A stretch of DNA of 64,000 nt from Cognatundibacterium rivi (GTDB lineage Bacteria > Pseudomonadota > Gammaproteobacteria > Burkholderiales > Burkholderiaceae_D), in the NCBI RefSeq assembly GCF_018139565.1, contig NZ_JAGSPK010000001.1, positions 372,001 through 436,000 on the forward strand. Direction: 5' to 3'. Positions 35,801-46,147 of the stretch are shown here, in pieces. How positions within the stretch are numbered: position 1 is the first letter of the stretch; every line of letters starts with the position of its first letter. The notes beneath the pieces are model-generated. The model did not search any database. It saw nothing but the letters and a program-made list of their open reading frames with translations, and was not told the DNA's origin. The position numbers and the translations under genes were made by a program.

Positions 35801-37777
35801 ATGATAGAAAACTCATTTCCGCTACGTACGATTTCCGCCGTACTGATTTCTGGCTTCATGTTCGTTGCTTGTGGCGGTTCTTCCGATCCTGTCGTGGCGA
35901 CGGCTCCACTCGTTATTCCGGATGCGCCGAAAGGTTCCGGTGTTACCGACAGCGCACCAGTTGCTGACGAAAGTAAAGTGCTTCCTTACGTTGATTTTGC
36001 CTATACCAATCAACGCGGCGATGCACGCTATGCGACCTTGCAGACCAATGCCGGTGTGCGTGTGGTTGCTGGCTTTCTGCAACTCTGGCAACCGCGCAGC
36101 TTGTTGGTGGATGCGGGCTCTCCGGCCGCAGCGAGCGGTAGTTTTCCAGCAGTAACAGCATCGGATTGGACGGGTATTCCAGGCGATGCGACCGACGGCA
36201 AAGTACTTAATACAACGATACACAACGCCAATATTCAGTACGTAGTCGATGCGACCAAAGCACGCACACCAGATCAGGAACTTGCCGCTTATCTGGATGA
36301 TCGCCGCAACAAGGGATACAGCATCAGTGATGGTATGGGGCCGTTGACGCAGGCATGGCGTAACAGTGCGCAGCAAACCACGACGATCACCAACATTGCG
36401 GCAGATGCGACATCCGTGCGCTATGACGATAAAGGCAACGATACCGGCGTTGGCAGCAGCACCAATACCAGCTTTGGCCTGGCGGTCGATTTTGTGAATA
36501 ACATCGGTGAAAATGGTTCTACTGAACCGGCTAAACGCTTCTTCAAATACGCCCGGCCATGGCGTTGGAGCAGCAATGTCAAGGTCGTCGCGGCGCTGGA
36601 ACCAGCGAAAAGCACCACTCCGGCAACCGACGGCGGTTATATCAGCGGTCACTCTGCTGAAGCGGTACGCAAAGCGATTGCGATGGCTTATCTGGTGCCG
36701 CAACGTTATCAGGAAATGCTGGCGCGCGGTCTGGAACTCGGCGAAAACCGTATCCTCGCTGGTATGCATTCTCCGCTTGATGTGATCAGTGGCCGCGTAC
36801 AGGCGCAGGCCGTGGCAACAGCGAGTATTGCCACCGGTGCAAATGCAAAAAATGATCTGAAAACGCAGGCATATCAACAGGCACAATCCGGCTTGCAAGC
36901 AGCTCTGCAACTCAGTAATGTTGCCGCTTTGCAGACCTATGCCCATAGCGCCACCACGGCGAACGACCGGTTTGCTGACTACCAGATTAATAAGGCAAAT
37001 TATCTGCGTCGTCTGACCTTTGGTATGCCGGCAATCGGCGATACCAGCAAACCAGCCGTCGTACCAAAAGGTGCGGAAGTTCTACTGGAAACGCGTCTGC
37101 CTTATCTCGATGCGAATCAGCGCCGCGTCGTATTGAAAACCACCGCCTTGCCATCTGGCTATCCGATTCTGGATGATGAAGAAGGCTGGGGTCGCTTGAA
37201 TCTGTTCGCGGCGGCAGATGCTTACGCTGCATTCAACGGCGATGTCAGTGTCACGATGGATGCAACGAAAGGTGGCTTTTTTGCGCAGGACAGCTGGAGA
37301 AACGACATCAGCGGCATTGGTCGCCTGACTAAGCTGGGCACGGGCATCTTGCGTCTGAGTGGCAATAACACGTACAGCGGCGGCACGATTATCAGCGCTG
37401 GTACGCTGGCGGCAGACAGCAATCAGGCCTTCGGTAAAGGTGATGTCTATCTGAATGGTGGCAAGCTGGTGCATAACAGCCAATTGCCTTTACAACTGCT
37501 GGCGAATTACACGCAAATCAATGGCAGTGCGCTGGAAATCGTGGCTAACAGCAGTAACCTCGGAAAAATTCAGGTCGCAGGTGCCGTTGCACTGGATAGT
37601 AGCGCTACGCTGAACCTGAAATTTGCAGCCGATTACAAACCTGCTGTAGGAACCGTGCTGACAGTACTGAGCGCCAAATCGGTTGGTGGCAAATTCGCAA
37701 CCGTGACAGTTGATGGTTTTCCTAAAGCGACGGTCACTTACAACGCAGATTCGGTCACTGTCCGTTTAGATGTCTGA
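35801..37777 (+). CDS. lipoprotein with PAP2/haloperoxidase-like domain and autotransporter-type beta repeat
   Basis: 658 aa. The lipobox is FVACGG, with Cys24 as the lipidation site. The vanadate/phosphate-binding acid phosphatase motifs are KRFFKYARPWRW (near 248-259), GGYISGHSAEA (near 277-287) and ENRILAGMHSPLDV (near 314-327), the KX6RP / SGH / RX3GXHX3D set. Residues ~505-540 form one autotransporter-associated repeat (LTKLGTGILRLSGNNTYSGGT), followed by a beta-rich tail. No translocator barrel is present. It could be a secreted phosphatase or haloperoxidase anchored in the outer membrane. It has no close neighbours in an operon. Confidence 0.8.
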   Translation: MIENSFPLRTISAVLISGFMFVACGGSSDPVVATAPLVIPDAPKGSGVTDSAPVADESKVLPYVDFAYTNQRGDARYATLQTNAGVRVVAGFLQLWQPRSLLVDAGSPAAASGSFPAVTASDWTGIPGDATDGKVLNTTIHNANIQYVVDATKARTPDQELAAYLDDRRNKGYSISDGMGPLTQAWRNSAQQTTTITNIAADATSVRYDDKGNDTGVGSSTNTSFGLAVDFVNNIGENGSTEPAKRFFKYARPWRWSSNVKVVAALEPAKSTTPATDGGYISGHSAEAVRKAIAMAYLVPQRYQEMLARGLELGENRILAGMHSPLDVISGRVQAQAVATASIATGANAKNDLKTQAYQQAQSGLQAALQLSNVAALQTYAHSATTANDRFADYQINKANYLRRLTFGMPAIGDTSKPAVVPKGAEVLLETRLPYLDANQRRVVLKTTALPSGYPILDDEEGWGRLNLFAAADAYAAFNGDVSVTMDATKGGFFAQDSWRNDISGIGRLTKLGTGILRLSGNNTYSGGTIISAGTLAADSNQAFGKGDVYLNGGKLVHNSQLPLQLLANYTQINGSALEIVANSSNLGKIQVAGAVALDSSATLNLKFAADYKPAVGTVLTVLSAKSVGGKFATVTVDGFPKATVTYNADSVTVRLDV

Positions 37778-37821
37778 GTGATTATTAGTCACTTTGCTCG
37801 TGACTTATCGGTCGTAACAAT

Positions 37822-37855
37822 AAAAAGCACTGGCTCGCGAGCCAGTGCTTTTTTT
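37822..37855. terminator. bidirectional rho-independent terminator
   Basis: A perfect palindrome, AAAAAGCACTGGCTCG with its complement, followed by a run of seven T's. It lies between the PAP2 gene and the convergent acoR-like gene and can serve both. Confidence 0.9.
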
Positions 37856-37898
37856 ATGCGCCATCAGAAAAAATTATTGGCCGGTATGTTCGCGCAGA

Positions 37899-39854
37899 TT
37901 AAGTTTCTTGTAGCTTGCGATACAGCGTCTGGCGGCTGATGCCTAATTCGCGTGCTGCCGCTGAGACATTGCCATTCGCATTGGCAAGTGCCTGCCGTAT
38001 CGCTTTCATCGAACGTGCATGCAAGCTGAGCTGCGGCTCCGCGGTGGTGTCGGTTGCTATTGCGGTTGATGCTGCTGTCGTTGATTGCGATAATGCTTGC
38101 GCCTTCAGTTCAGTAACTAAATCATCGGCCAGATGTTCCCAGCTGATGCAGTGCTGATCATCGTCTCTTAAAGCGACCGCAGCACGCAGCACGTGGCTGA
38201 GCTGACGCAGATTGCCTGGCCATTGAAAGGCTTTCATCGCCGCCAGCAGATCAGGCGCAATGTGCAGATCACTGTCCGGTGCAAATTCTTGCAATAGTCG
38301 CCCGCATAAAAACTCGAAATCCGTGCGCGCCCGTAACGCAGGCAGACAAACCGTTAAACCATTGATACGGTAAAACAGATCTTCGCGGAAGCCGCCCTTG
38401 GTAATACTGTTTTTTAAATTCTGATGGGTGGCGCAAATCAAATTGAAATCGACGGCGACCGGCGTGCTGCTGCCCAGTGGTGTGACCTGACGTTCCTGCA
38501 AAACTCGCAATAATCGTGTTTGTAAGCCCAAAGGCATATCGCCAATTTCATCCAGAAATAAAGTACCGCCATGCGCTTCCCGCAAACGACCTTGTGCCCC
38601 TTGCTTAGACGCACCGGTGAATGCTCCTGCGACGTAGCCGAATAATTCGGCTTCGATCAGATGTTCTGGAATCGCCGCGCAATTCACTGCCACGAAGGGC
38701 TTATTCCGGCGCAATGAGGCATGGTGTGTTGCCTGTGCAAACAATTCTTTGCCAACACCGGATTCGCCCGTCACCAGTAAAGGAATCGCCTTGTCGATAA
38801 CCCTGCGTGCTTTCTCGCTTGCGGCCAGCCATTGAGTATCTTCATTTGTTGCCGCTGTGACCGTCGTTGCTGGTATTGGCGTTGCCGGGGCAGATTTCGT
38901 ATGCACGCTCAGGGCTTGTCGCGCCAGGCTGTGACTATGCACCTGCGCAAACAACATGCTGCCATCTTTGGTTCGCAGCGTTTCAGGCCGTATTACTGCG
39001 CGCTGGTGAAATGACAGTATGTGTTGAAATTCTTTCTCGAATAAATCCGACCAGCAGGTGGCCGCGATGTCGTTGTAACGCAATTTCAGTAACGCCAGCC
39101 CCTTACGATTGGCGCCGGTCAGCCAGCCATCTTCGGAGAACGCCAGCATACCTTGCGCTACCGAGCCTAAGCCTTCGGCGCGCGGATGCAATTGCACGAT
39201 AATCTGATGCTGACAAGCGCTCAGTACCATGCTGTTTTCTATCATTTGTGCTGCCGTTGAGACCAGGCCCAGCGTATGTGGATGGCGGCTGCGATGATCA
39301 CCGGAAATATCCAGTATCCCCATCAGGCTACCTCGTGCGGACAAGATAGGCGCCGCAGCGCAGGTCAGAAATTCATTGTGCTCAAGATAATGTTCCGCGC
39401 CGTGAATCTCGATTTCGTTCGCCTCTGCGACTGCCGTGCCGATCGCATTTGTACCACGCTGGTTTTCTGCCCAGGTGGCACCGCATTTCAATGCGACACG
39501 GTCTGCTTTACTCAGAAAATCCAGATCACCCAGCGTGTGCATCAGTACACCTTGTGCATCGGCCAGTATCACCATGCTATGGCTGTGTCGCACCTGTTCA
39601 AACAGATATTCGATGACCGGCTCTGAATGGCAGATCAGCTCATGATTAAAGTGGCGCGCATGTTGTAAGTTACTGCTGCTGAGATTGTCTTCGCATTCGA
39701 CCCGGCCCACCGGGAAAAGTCCCGCCGACAAGCTGCGCTGCCAGGATTGTGCAATGCGATCATCAATACCCGGCGCCGGATGTATGCCATATTCGACCAG
39801 TTGCAAACGGGCTTGTTTCAGATGTGATGATGGCAGAATGGCGTGGTTGCGCAT
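37899..39854 (-). CDS. acoR: sigma-54-dependent activator, AcoR-type
   Basis: 651 aa. The N-terminal GAF-type sensor spans residues 60-230. The AAA+ domain includes Walker A GESGVGKE, the sigma-54 contact loop GAFTGA and Walker [15 protein letters not shown] Fis-type helix-turn-helix lies at the C-terminus ([20 protein letters not shown]). This is the layout of AcoR, the acetoin/ethanol catabolism activator. It is divergent from the aldehyde/alcohol dehydrogenase genes, whose promoter is a -24/-12 element, so these are its near-certain targets. Confidence 0.9.
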   Translation of the reverse strand: MRNHAILPSSHLKQARLQLVEYGIHPAPGIDDRIAQSWQRSLSAGLFPVGRVECEDNLSSSNLQHARHFNHELICHSEPVIEYLFEQVRHSHSMVILADAQGVLMHTLGDLDFLSKADRVALKCGATWAENQRGTNAIGTAVAEANEIEIHGAEHYLEHNEFLTCAAAPILSARGSLMGILDISGDHRSRHPHTLGLVSTAAQMIENSMVLSACQHQIIVQLHPRAEGLGSVAQGMLAFSEDGWLTGANRKGLALLKLRYNDIAATCWSDLFEKEFQHILSFHQRAVIRPETLRTKDGSMLFAQVHSHSLARQALSVHTKSAPATPIPATTVTAATNEDTQWLAASEKARRVIDKAIPLLVTGESGVGKELFAQATHHASLRRNKPFVAVNCAAIPEHLIEAELFGYVAGAFTGASKQGAQGRLREAHGGTLFLDEIGDMPLGLQTRLLRVLQERQVTPLGSSTPVAVDFNLICATHQNLKNSITKGGFREDLFYRINGLTVCLPALRARTDFEFLCGRLLQEFAPDSDLHIAPDLLAAMKAFQWPGNLRQLSHVLRAAVALRDDDQHCISWEHLADDLVTELKAQALSQSTTAASTAIATDTTAEPQLSLHARSMKAIRQALANANGNVSAAARELGISRQTLYRKLQET

Positions 39855-39951
39855 GAACTTGTCTCCTGCGGCATCGGTATTTGCCGCTGTATTTGTCGCT
39901 ATGTTTGCTGCTGTTTTTACCGCTGTGATACCTGTCTCATTTTGTGTCAGG

Positions 39952-39972
39952 TGTCACAGGCATCTGTGGACA
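39952..39972. promoter_or_regulatory. candidate upstream activator site
   Basis: TGTCACAG-gcat-CTGTGGACA is an imperfect inverted repeat about 130 bp before the -24/-12 promoter, a usual distance for enhancer binding by an AcoR-type activator. A second partial TGTCAG half-site lies just upstream. This is assigned by symmetry and position only. Confidence 0.35.
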
Positions 39973-40088
39973 GTTGACAACTATCTTAGCAGGAATCCGC
40001 CTGTAAAAGTGTGTACGTCAACCTCGTCAGCCATCTCGTACAGGCGACGCCAGACGGGCGGCAGAAAAATTATCTGCTCGCCCGCAGT

Positions 40089-40104
40089 TGGCATGGCTTT
40101 TGCG
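40089..40104 (+). promoter_or_regulatory. sigma-54 (-24/-12) promoter
   Basis: TGGCATGGCTTTTGCG has the GG and GC dinucleotides exactly 12 bp apart and matches TGGCAC-N5-TTGCw well. It precedes the aldehyde dehydrogenase gene and faces the AcoR-type activator gene. Confidence 0.8.
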
Positions 40105-40172
40105 AATAGTGCTGCCGACCAGCGCAAAAAAGCTTTGTGACTGTCAATAACAATTAACCGAAGGAGACAATC

Positions 40173-41693
40173 TTGATCTATGAAGCCCCCGGTGCTGCAG
40201 GCGCCAAAATCCAATATAAATCCCGTTACGACAACTTCATCGGCGGCAAATGGACTGCCCCTGTGAAAGGCGAGTATTTTGATGTCATTACCCCGATCAA
40301 CGGCAAAGTCTATACACAGGCTGCGCGTTCTACGGCAGAAGATATCGAGCTGGCGCTGGATGCCGCACATGCCGCCGCCGATGCCTGGGGCAAGACCGAT
40401 GCCGCCACACGCTCCAATATCCTGCTGAAAATTGCCGACCGTGTTGAGGCGAATCTGGAGTTGCTGGCCTATGCCGAAACCGTCGATAACGGTAAAGCGA
40501 TTCGCGAAACGCTGAATGCAGATATTCCACTGACCGCCGATCATTTCCGTTATTTCGCCGGTTGCGTGCGGGCGCAGGAAGGTGCTTTGTCGAATATCGA
40601 CGAAACCACGGTCGCTTATCATATTCAGGAACCACTCGGCGTCGTCGGGCAAATCATTCCGTGGAATTTCCCGATTCTGATGGCAGCATGGAAACTGGCA
40701 CCGGCGCTGGGTGCAGGTAACTGCGTGGTGCTGAAACCTGCTGAATCCACACCGATTTCTATTCTGATTCTGGCCGAGCTGATTGCTGATCTGCTGCCAC
40801 CCGGCGTGCTCAATATCGTCAATGGTTTCGGCCGCGAAGCCGGTATGCCGCTGGCGACCAGCAAACGTATCGCCAAGATTGCGTTCACTGGTTCCACCAG
40901 CACAGGCCGCGTGATTGCACAGGCTGCTGCGAACAACCTGATTCCAGCGACGCTGGAACTGGGCGGCAAATCGCCGAACGTCTTCTTTGCGGACATCATG
41001 GATAAAGACGATGAATTCCTCGACAAAGCCATCGAAGGTCTGGTCTTGTTTGCATTCAATCAGGGTGAGGTTTGCACTTGCCCATCACGTGCGCTGATTC
41101 AGGAATCGATTTACGACAAATTCATGGAACGCGTATTGAAACGCGTTGCTGCGATTCAGCATAAAAATCCGCTGGATACCGACAGCATGATGGGCGCGCA
41201 GGCATCCAAAGAACAACTGACAAAAATCCTCTCGTATCTGGATATTGGCAAACAAGAAGGTGCCGAAGTGCTGGCAGGTGGCGGTCAGGCACATCTGGGT
41301 GGCGATCTGGAAGGTGGCTACTATGTGCAGCCGACGCTGTTCAAAGGCCACAACAAAATGCGCATCTTCCAGGAAGAAATTTTTGGCCCTGTGCTGGCAG
41401 TAACTACCTTCAAAGACGAAGCGGAAGCCTTGGCCTTGGCCAACGACACGCTGTATGGTCTGGGCGCCGGTGTGTGGAGCCGCAATGGTAACGTCGCCTA
41501 TCGCATGGGTCGCGCGATCAAAGCGGGTCGCGTCTGGACTAACTGCTACCACGCATATCCAGCGCATGCGGCATTCGGTGGCTATAAAGAATCCGGTATC
41601 GGACGTGAAACCCACAAAATGATGCTTGACCATTACCAGCAAACCAAAAACCTGCTGGTCAGCTACAGTGAAAATAAACTCGGCTTCTTTTAA
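40173..41693 (+). CDS. acoD: NAD-dependent aldehyde dehydrogenase (AcoD/ExaC type)
   Basis: 506 aa. It oxidises acetaldehyde and related aldehydes to acids with NAD+. The catalytic Cys is in [16 protein letters not shown], the general-base Glu in [10 protein letters not shown], and the NAD site includes [18 protein letters not shown] and FTGSTSTGR. It ends LGFF like the Pseudomonas ExaC family. The start is a TTG at 40173, supported by AAGGAG six bases before it and by the family N-terminus MIYEAPG. It is the first gene after the sigma-54 promoter. Confidence 0.94.
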   Translation: MIYEAPGAAGAKIQYKSRYDNFIGGKWTAPVKGEYFDVITPINGKVYTQAARSTAEDIELALDAAHAAADAWGKTDAATRSNILLKIADRVEANLELLAYAETVDNGKAIRETLNADIPLTADHFRYFAGCVRAQEGALSNIDETTVAYHIQEPLGVVGQIIPWNFPILMAAWKLAPALGAGNCVVLKPAESTPISILILAELIADLLPPGVLNIVNGFGREAGMPLATSKRIAKIAFTGSTSTGRVIAQAAANNLIPATLELGGKSPNVFFADIMDKDDEFLDKAIEGLVLFAFNQGEVCTCPSRALIQESIYDKFMERVLKRVAAIQHKNPLDTDSMMGAQASKEQLTKILSYLDIGKQEGAEVLAGGGQAHLGGDLEGGYYVQPTLFKGHNKMRIFQEEIFGPVLAVTTFKDEAEALALANDTLYGLGAGVWSRNGNVAYRMGRAIKAGRVWTNCYHAYPAHAAFGGYKESGIGRETHKMMLDHYQQTKNLLVSYSENKLGFF

Positions 41694-41798
41694 TTTCTAT
41701 TGAGAGTTAATTCGCTGATGTGGACGGGTGACGCGTCACCTGTCCATGATGTTCCCCGTAGTGTTGATTGCATATTTAAAAAAATTAAGGAAATCGTA

Positions 41799-42950
41799 AT
41801 GGGCGTTTCACAATTTTTTATGCCAGGTAAAAACATTCTTGGTTTGGGTGCGTTAGATGAGGGAATTGCTCAAATAGGGCAAATGGGTTTTAAAAAAGCC
41901 CTGATCGTCACGGATGGTGCTTTATCCAAAATGGGTTTAGCAAAAACCGTCACCGATAAATTAGCGACCCAAGGTATTTCGGCAGAGATATTCGATGGCG
42001 TGCAACCCAATCCAACCGTTAGTAACGTCAATGCCGGTCTGGAAAAGCTCAAAACTGCGCAAGCAGATTTCATTATCTCTTTAGGCGGTGGTTCGTCGCA
42101 TGACTGTGCGAAAGGCATTGCGCTGGTTGCGAGCAATGGCGGAAAAATTGAAGATTACGAGGGATTAAATCAATCCAAAGTGCCACAAATGACGCTCATC
42201 GCCGTCAATACAACGGCTGGAACCGCGTCTGAAATGACGCGCTTTACCATTATCACAGATGGAACCCGGCACGTTAAAATGGCGATTGTCGACAGCCATG
42301 TGACGCCATTTTTATCCATCAACGATTCAGGTTTGATGGAGGCGATGCCCGCTGGCCTGACTGCGGCCACCGGGATGGATGCACTGACACATGCGGTGGA
42401 AGCCTATGTCTCAACGATTGCCACTCCCCTGACAGACGCTTGTGCCGTCAAGGCAATAGAATTAATTGGTCGCTATTTACCAACGGCAGTCAAAGAACCT
42501 AAAAATCAAGACGCACGCGAGCAAATGGCCTATGCGCAGTTTTTAGCCGGCATGGCATTTAACAATGCGTCGCTGGGTTACGTTCATGCGATGGCGCACC
42601 AGTTGGGCGGCTTTTATGATTTACCGCACGGTGTGTGCAATGCACTCCTTTTGCCACACGTGGAAACGTTTAACATGCGTGCCGCACAAGAGCGCTTAAA
42701 TCAGATTGGCGGCATTTTAAATGCGAGCAATCCAGATCTGGCGGGTTTGGGCGTCATTGACGCCATTAAAAAATTAGCAGATATCGTGGGCATTCCAAAA
42801 TCGCTTGAAGAATTGGGTGTGAAGCAAGAAGATTTTGATGTCCTGGCACAAAACGCGCTCAGAGATGTGTGCGGCTTAACTAATCCGATTCAAGCATCGC
42901 ATGCTGAGATTGTCGGTATATTTGCCTCAGCTTACGGCAAGCGCTCATAA
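41799..42950 (+). CDS. iron-containing alcohol dehydrogenase
   Basis: 383 aa group III alcohol dehydrogenase (methanol/ethanol/butanol type). The NAD-binding [14 protein letters not shown], the metal-ligand region [28 protein letters not shown] with conserved His residues, and [14 protein letters not shown] are present. Its likely role is conversion of alcohol to the aldehyde used by the preceding enzyme. TAAGGAAAT precedes the ATG at 41799. Codon use is visibly more A/T-rich (many TTA, AAA, ATT) than in both neighbours, which suggests separate acquisition into the operon. Confidence 0.9.
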   Translation: MGVSQFFMPGKNILGLGALDEGIAQIGQMGFKKALIVTDGALSKMGLAKTVTDKLATQGISAEIFDGVQPNPTVSNVNAGLEKLKTAQADFIISLGGGSSHDCAKGIALVASNGGKIEDYEGLNQSKVPQMTLIAVNTTAGTASEMTRFTIITDGTRHVKMAIVDSHVTPFLSINDSGLMEAMPAGLTAATGMDALTHAVEAYVSTIATPLTDACAVKAIELIGRYLPTAVKEPKNQDAREQMAYAQFLAGMAFNNASLGYVHAMAHQLGGFYDLPHGVCNALLLPHVETFNMRAAQERLNQIGGILNASNPDLAGLGVIDAIKKLADIVGIPKSLEELGVKQEDFDVLAQNALRDVCGLTNPIQASHAEIVGIFASAYGKRS

Positions 42951-43055
42951 AGATTGATTGGAACAAGGGTGGCGGACAAAACCGCCATGCCCTATTCATC
43001 ACAAACCACCGTCTGTCTCTGCAAAATAGAGATAGACAGTTTTGGAGAGGCGAAT

Positions 43056-43433
43056 ATGGTTGAGCGAGTCACCGCTACCCCTGCCGCATTGGCACTGATT
43101 GCTGAACTCAAAGCGCAATATGGTGACATCCAGTTTCACCAGTCCGGCGGCTGCTGTGACAACAGTGCCGCCAATTGCTATTTACCCACCGACCTGACCA
43201 TAGGCTCCTACGATGTCAAATTAGGCGAAGTCGGCGGCGTGCCGTTTTACATCGGCAAGCTGCAATACGATTACTGGAAACACACCCAGCTGATTCTTGA
43301 TGTGATCGACGGCCACGGCGGCACTTTTTCACTCGAAGGCGCAAGTGGCAAGGCGTTTCATACCCGCTCCCGTTTATTCACCGACGAGGAATGGGCGCAG
43401 ATCGCAGATCAGGTGGCGCAGGATCTGGCCTGA
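43056..43433 (+). CDS. DUF779 protein
   Basis: 125 aa. It has the DUF779 signature FHQSGGCCDNSAANCYLP near residues 22-39, a Cys-Cys pair plus a third Cys that could bind a metal or cofactor. GGVPFYIGKLQYDYWKHTQLILDV follows. A GGAGAGG ribosome site precedes the ATG at 43056. DUF779 genes are known to sit beside aldehyde dehydrogenases in many genomes; here it is the third gene after the sigma-54 promoter. The role is unproven; a redox, metal or chaperone function for the dehydrogenases is possible. Confidence 0.85.
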   Translation: MVERVTATPAALALIAELKAQYGDIQFHQSGGCCDNSAANCYLPTDLTIGSYDVKLGEVGGVPFYIGKLQYDYWKHTQLILDVIDGHGGTFSLEGASGKAFHTRSRLFTDEEWAQIADQVAQDLA

Positions 43434-43606
43434 TTTTCTCTGTGTGCATGTCAGTCTGGCGATCAACCAGCAACGCGTACACGGTCTTCTGCGACCAGCG
43501 TCAGCAATAGCAACCGGGACGTTAAATTTAACGCTCACATTAAAAAAGAATCGTATTCCTGAATAATTCATTTGTCAGTGAAGCGGATTTCCATTTTAAT
43601 GAATGC

Positions 43607-44815
43607 ATGAATACTCCCGCATTGCATCCTGCTACCCGTCCGCAACACCTCGCCATCCTCATCGCTCTGGCCGCCATGTTGTCTTTAGCGCTGGCGATGG
43701 GTATCGGTCGTTTTGCATTCACGCCTCTGTTTCCCTTGATGTTGCGGGATGGCATGTTGCGCAGCGATGCAGGTGCGTGGCTTGCCGCCAGTAATTATCT
43801 GGGTTATCTGATCGGCGCGCTGTGTGCCAGCCGGGTGCGCTTGCAGCCCGCCAGATTGCTGATGCTCAGCCTGATTTGCATTGTGATCGTCACCGCAGCG
43901 ATAGGCCTTACCTCGTCTGAGTGGATCTGGTTGATCTTGCGTTTTCTGGCTGGTCTGTGCAGTGCATGGGCTTTGATTGCGACCAGCGCGTGGGGCTTGG
44001 GCTGGATGGCGAATCTGGCCAGGCCCCGCCTGGCGGGGCTTATCTATGCGGGCGTTGGGCTGGGTATCGTCGCGGCGGGCATTTTTTGTTTGTGGGCGGC
44101 AGAAAAAATGCCTGCCCGCATGATGTGGATAGTCTTAGCTTTTCTGGCGGCGCTGCTTGCTCTATTGCCACTGATCGTCAGCTTTTACTTTCCTTTACCG
44201 CTTGCCGCAAACAACGTCGCCGCACCTGTGAGTGTCACGCAAGTACCAGCATCAACATCAGCATCCGGTGTGACGGCGCTGATTATCTGTTACGGCATGT
44301 TTGGTTTCGGCTACATTTTGCCGGCGACGTATCTGCCCGCACAGGCAAGACAATTACTGGATGACCCGCAAATATTCGGCTGGGCATGGCCGGTATTCGG
44401 CATGGCGGCTGCCGCATCGACCCTGATCGTTGCAGGTGTGCTCGGCAAATGCAATCGCCTCCATGTGTGGGCAACGTCTCATGCGCTGATGGCAGTCGGC
44501 GTGATCTTGCCCTGCCTCTGGCTTTCCATGACTAGTATCGTACTGGCTGCTTTGCTCGTCGGTGGCAATTTCATGGTCATCACCATGCTGGGAATGCAGG
44601 AAGCACGCGCCCGCGCCACCGCTAACCCGACCGCCGTTCTGGCACGCATGACCGCCAGCTTCGCGTTTGGTCAATTGCTCGGCCCCGTCGTGGTGGCTTT
44701 GATGGATACATTTGCCGCCGATCACGCAAGCGCACTCCGCTACGCACTGCAACTCGCAACCGCCTGCCTGGTGGTAAGCGCCATTTATTTATGGCGCAAA
44801 GCCGAATCGGCGTAA
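43607..44815 (+). CDS. MFS transporter, YbfB/YjiJ family
   Basis: 402 aa with 12 hydrophobic segments. The family opening is LALAMGIGRFAFTPLFPLML, then ASNYLGYLIGAL near residue 62, and the later FGFGYILPATYLPAQAR. Members are putative drug or metabolite exporters; the substrate is unknown. The gene starts 173 bp after the DUF779 gene and may have its own promoter. It marks the left edge of the accessory region. Confidence 0.85.
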   Translation: MNTPALHPATRPQHLAILIALAAMLSLALAMGIGRFAFTPLFPLMLRDGMLRSDAGAWLAASNYLGYLIGALCASRVRLQPARLLMLSLICIVIVTAAIGLTSSEWIWLILRFLAGLCSAWALIATSAWGLGWMANLARPRLAGLIYAGVGLGIVAAGIFCLWAAEKMPARMMWIVLAFLAALLALLPLIVSFYFPLPLAANNVAAPVSVTQVPASTSASGVTALIICYGMFGFGYILPATYLPAQARQLLDDPQIFGWAWPVFGMAAAASTLIVAGVLGKCNRLHVWATSHALMAVGVILPCLWLSMTSIVLAALLVGGNFMVITMLGMQEARARATANPTAVLARMTASFAFGQLLGPVVVALMDTFAADHASALRYALQLATACLVVSAIYLWRKAESA

Positions 44816-44904
44816 GGTCGTTGACTGCAATTCGGTTCGTAAAATTGTTCGTATAAAGGCGAAAATTTTTGCCCGCAACTCGCTCATGCTGTCACGCGCA
44901 ACAC

Positions 44905-45065
44905 CGCCGCTAATCACGCGAATTTTCTCAATTCCAGCCCGTAGAGGGGCTAAATATACTGGGGGAGAGTATTTTTAAATGCCCTTGTTTTACGCTGAGA
45001 ATAAGCTATTTTTGGCACATACTCCCCCTATTTTTATAAAAATGAGGATTTTTAAGCGGTAATTT
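44905..45065. repeat. intergenic repeat, copy A
   Basis: About 120 well-conserved bases from 44944, plus ~40 weaker bases upstream, recur in the same orientation at 46765-46925. Near the ends are complementary elements (TACTGGGGGAGAGTAT and CATACTCCCCCT) that could pair. Inside is a mini-frame MPLFYAENKLFLAHTP that differs from the other copy mostly at silent third positions. It looks like the decayed start of a gene or a small MITE-like element. Confidence 0.7.
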
Positions 45066-45167
45066 TTTGTTGTTGCAGTTTGTTTCAATGGCATGTTAAA
45101 AATTGTCTTTTTTAACACTTCGAGTTAAGCTGAATTTCCGTCAAATAAAATTACACTGGACACCATC

Positions 45168-45635
45168 ATGTACCTCTGGAATACACGCTCCCTTGTCGAG
45201 GACCTCAAGCGTGGCCCGTTGCCGGAGCAAGAGCAACTCAAGTATTTTCTTTTCTCATCGGCTCTTGCCGCGATGAGTGCCGCTACGCCTTCCGATGCAA
45301 CGCAAGCGACCCTCCTTCCGGCATGGGCTGCCATAGTGACTGAGATTTCGTTTGTGATGCTTGGTATCATTTGGTGCTACCGATCCAACGCTGCTGGTGA
45401 CAACAGAGACTTTGTCGCACGTTTCCTTGCGCTGCATGTGCCTATTGGCTTACGGCTCTCTGCGCTCATTTTTGTCGTCAGTATCCCGTTGGTGGCAATC
45501 CTGGGTCCGGCATTTCTTATTGATCTCTACGAGAAGGCGGGCGCAGTCGGCGTGGTCGCAACCGGAGCACTTTTTTCTTTCATATTCTATTGGCGAGTCA
45601 ATGTACGAATCAGGGAGATATCCCATGTTGGCTAA
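45168..45635 (+). CDS. hypothetical four-helix membrane protein
   Basis: 155 aa. The N-terminal amphipathic segment MYLWNTRSLVEDLKRGPLPEQEQLKYFLFS is split by a turn, then about four hydrophobic helices (TEISFVMLGIIWCY, GLRLSALIFVVSIPLVAIL, and a C-terminal GVVATGALFSFIFYW). Similar small proteins occur as orphan genes in integron cassettes and genomic islands, as far as I recall. No function is known. It lies between the two repeat copies. Confidence 0.6.
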   Translation: MYLWNTRSLVEDLKRGPLPEQEQLKYFLFSSALAAMSAATPSDATQATLLPAWAAIVTEISFVMLGIIWCYRSNAAGDNRDFVARFLALHVPIGLRLSALIFVVSIPLVAILGPAFLIDLYEKAGAVGVVATGALFSFIFYWRVNVRIREISHVG

Positions 45636-45805
45636 GCGTTCCTGTCAGGCCGCATCCCTCAGCACAACAAGCTAAGCCATATTGGCTATCCGGCATCCGA
45701 CGTTGAAGCAATGAAGATACAGATGACGTTTTCTCATTTGCGTGCGATCAGCCGTACCGCCCGGATGCTACACTTCAGCAGGCAATGCACTAACAAGGAG
45801 GCATC

Positions 45806-46054
45806 ATGTCAGCCGAAAAAACATACTGGTTTCCCGCAAAGCGTTACGGCTGGGGCTGGGGTATTCCCAACGTTTGGCAAGGTTGGCTGGTGTTGTTTGC
45901 GTTTCTTTTGCTGGTCGTCGCTGGTGCTGTCGTCGTGCTGCCAACGCAGGGGCAATTGATATTTAATCTCTACCTCGTCATCATCTGCGCCGCGCTGATT
46001 GCGGTTTGTCTGCTCAAAGGGGAGCCGCCGCGCTGGCGCTGGGGTGGGCGTTAA
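45806..46054 (+). CDS. small hypothetical membrane protein
   Basis: 82 aa. It begins MSAEKTYWFPAKRYGWGWGIP, then has two hydrophobic helices (WLVLFAFLLLVVAGAVVVLP and LIFNLYLVIICAALIAVCLL) and a basic tail PPRWRWGGR. A strong AAGGAGG ribosome site lies just before the ATG, which supports real translation. It belongs to a type of conserved small Trp-rich membrane protein of unknown role. Confidence 0.65.
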   Translation: MSAEKTYWFPAKRYGWGWGIPNVWQGWLVLFAFLLLVVAGAVVVLPTQGQLIFNLYLVIICAALIAVCLLKGEPPRWRWGGR

Positions 46055-46147
46055 CACTTTCGTGCAGTATTTGTGCCGTCAGGCGGACATCTTCAGCGGT
46101 GCACATCAACAAGACGGCATGGTCCTCATTTATCATCAGAATTTTTC

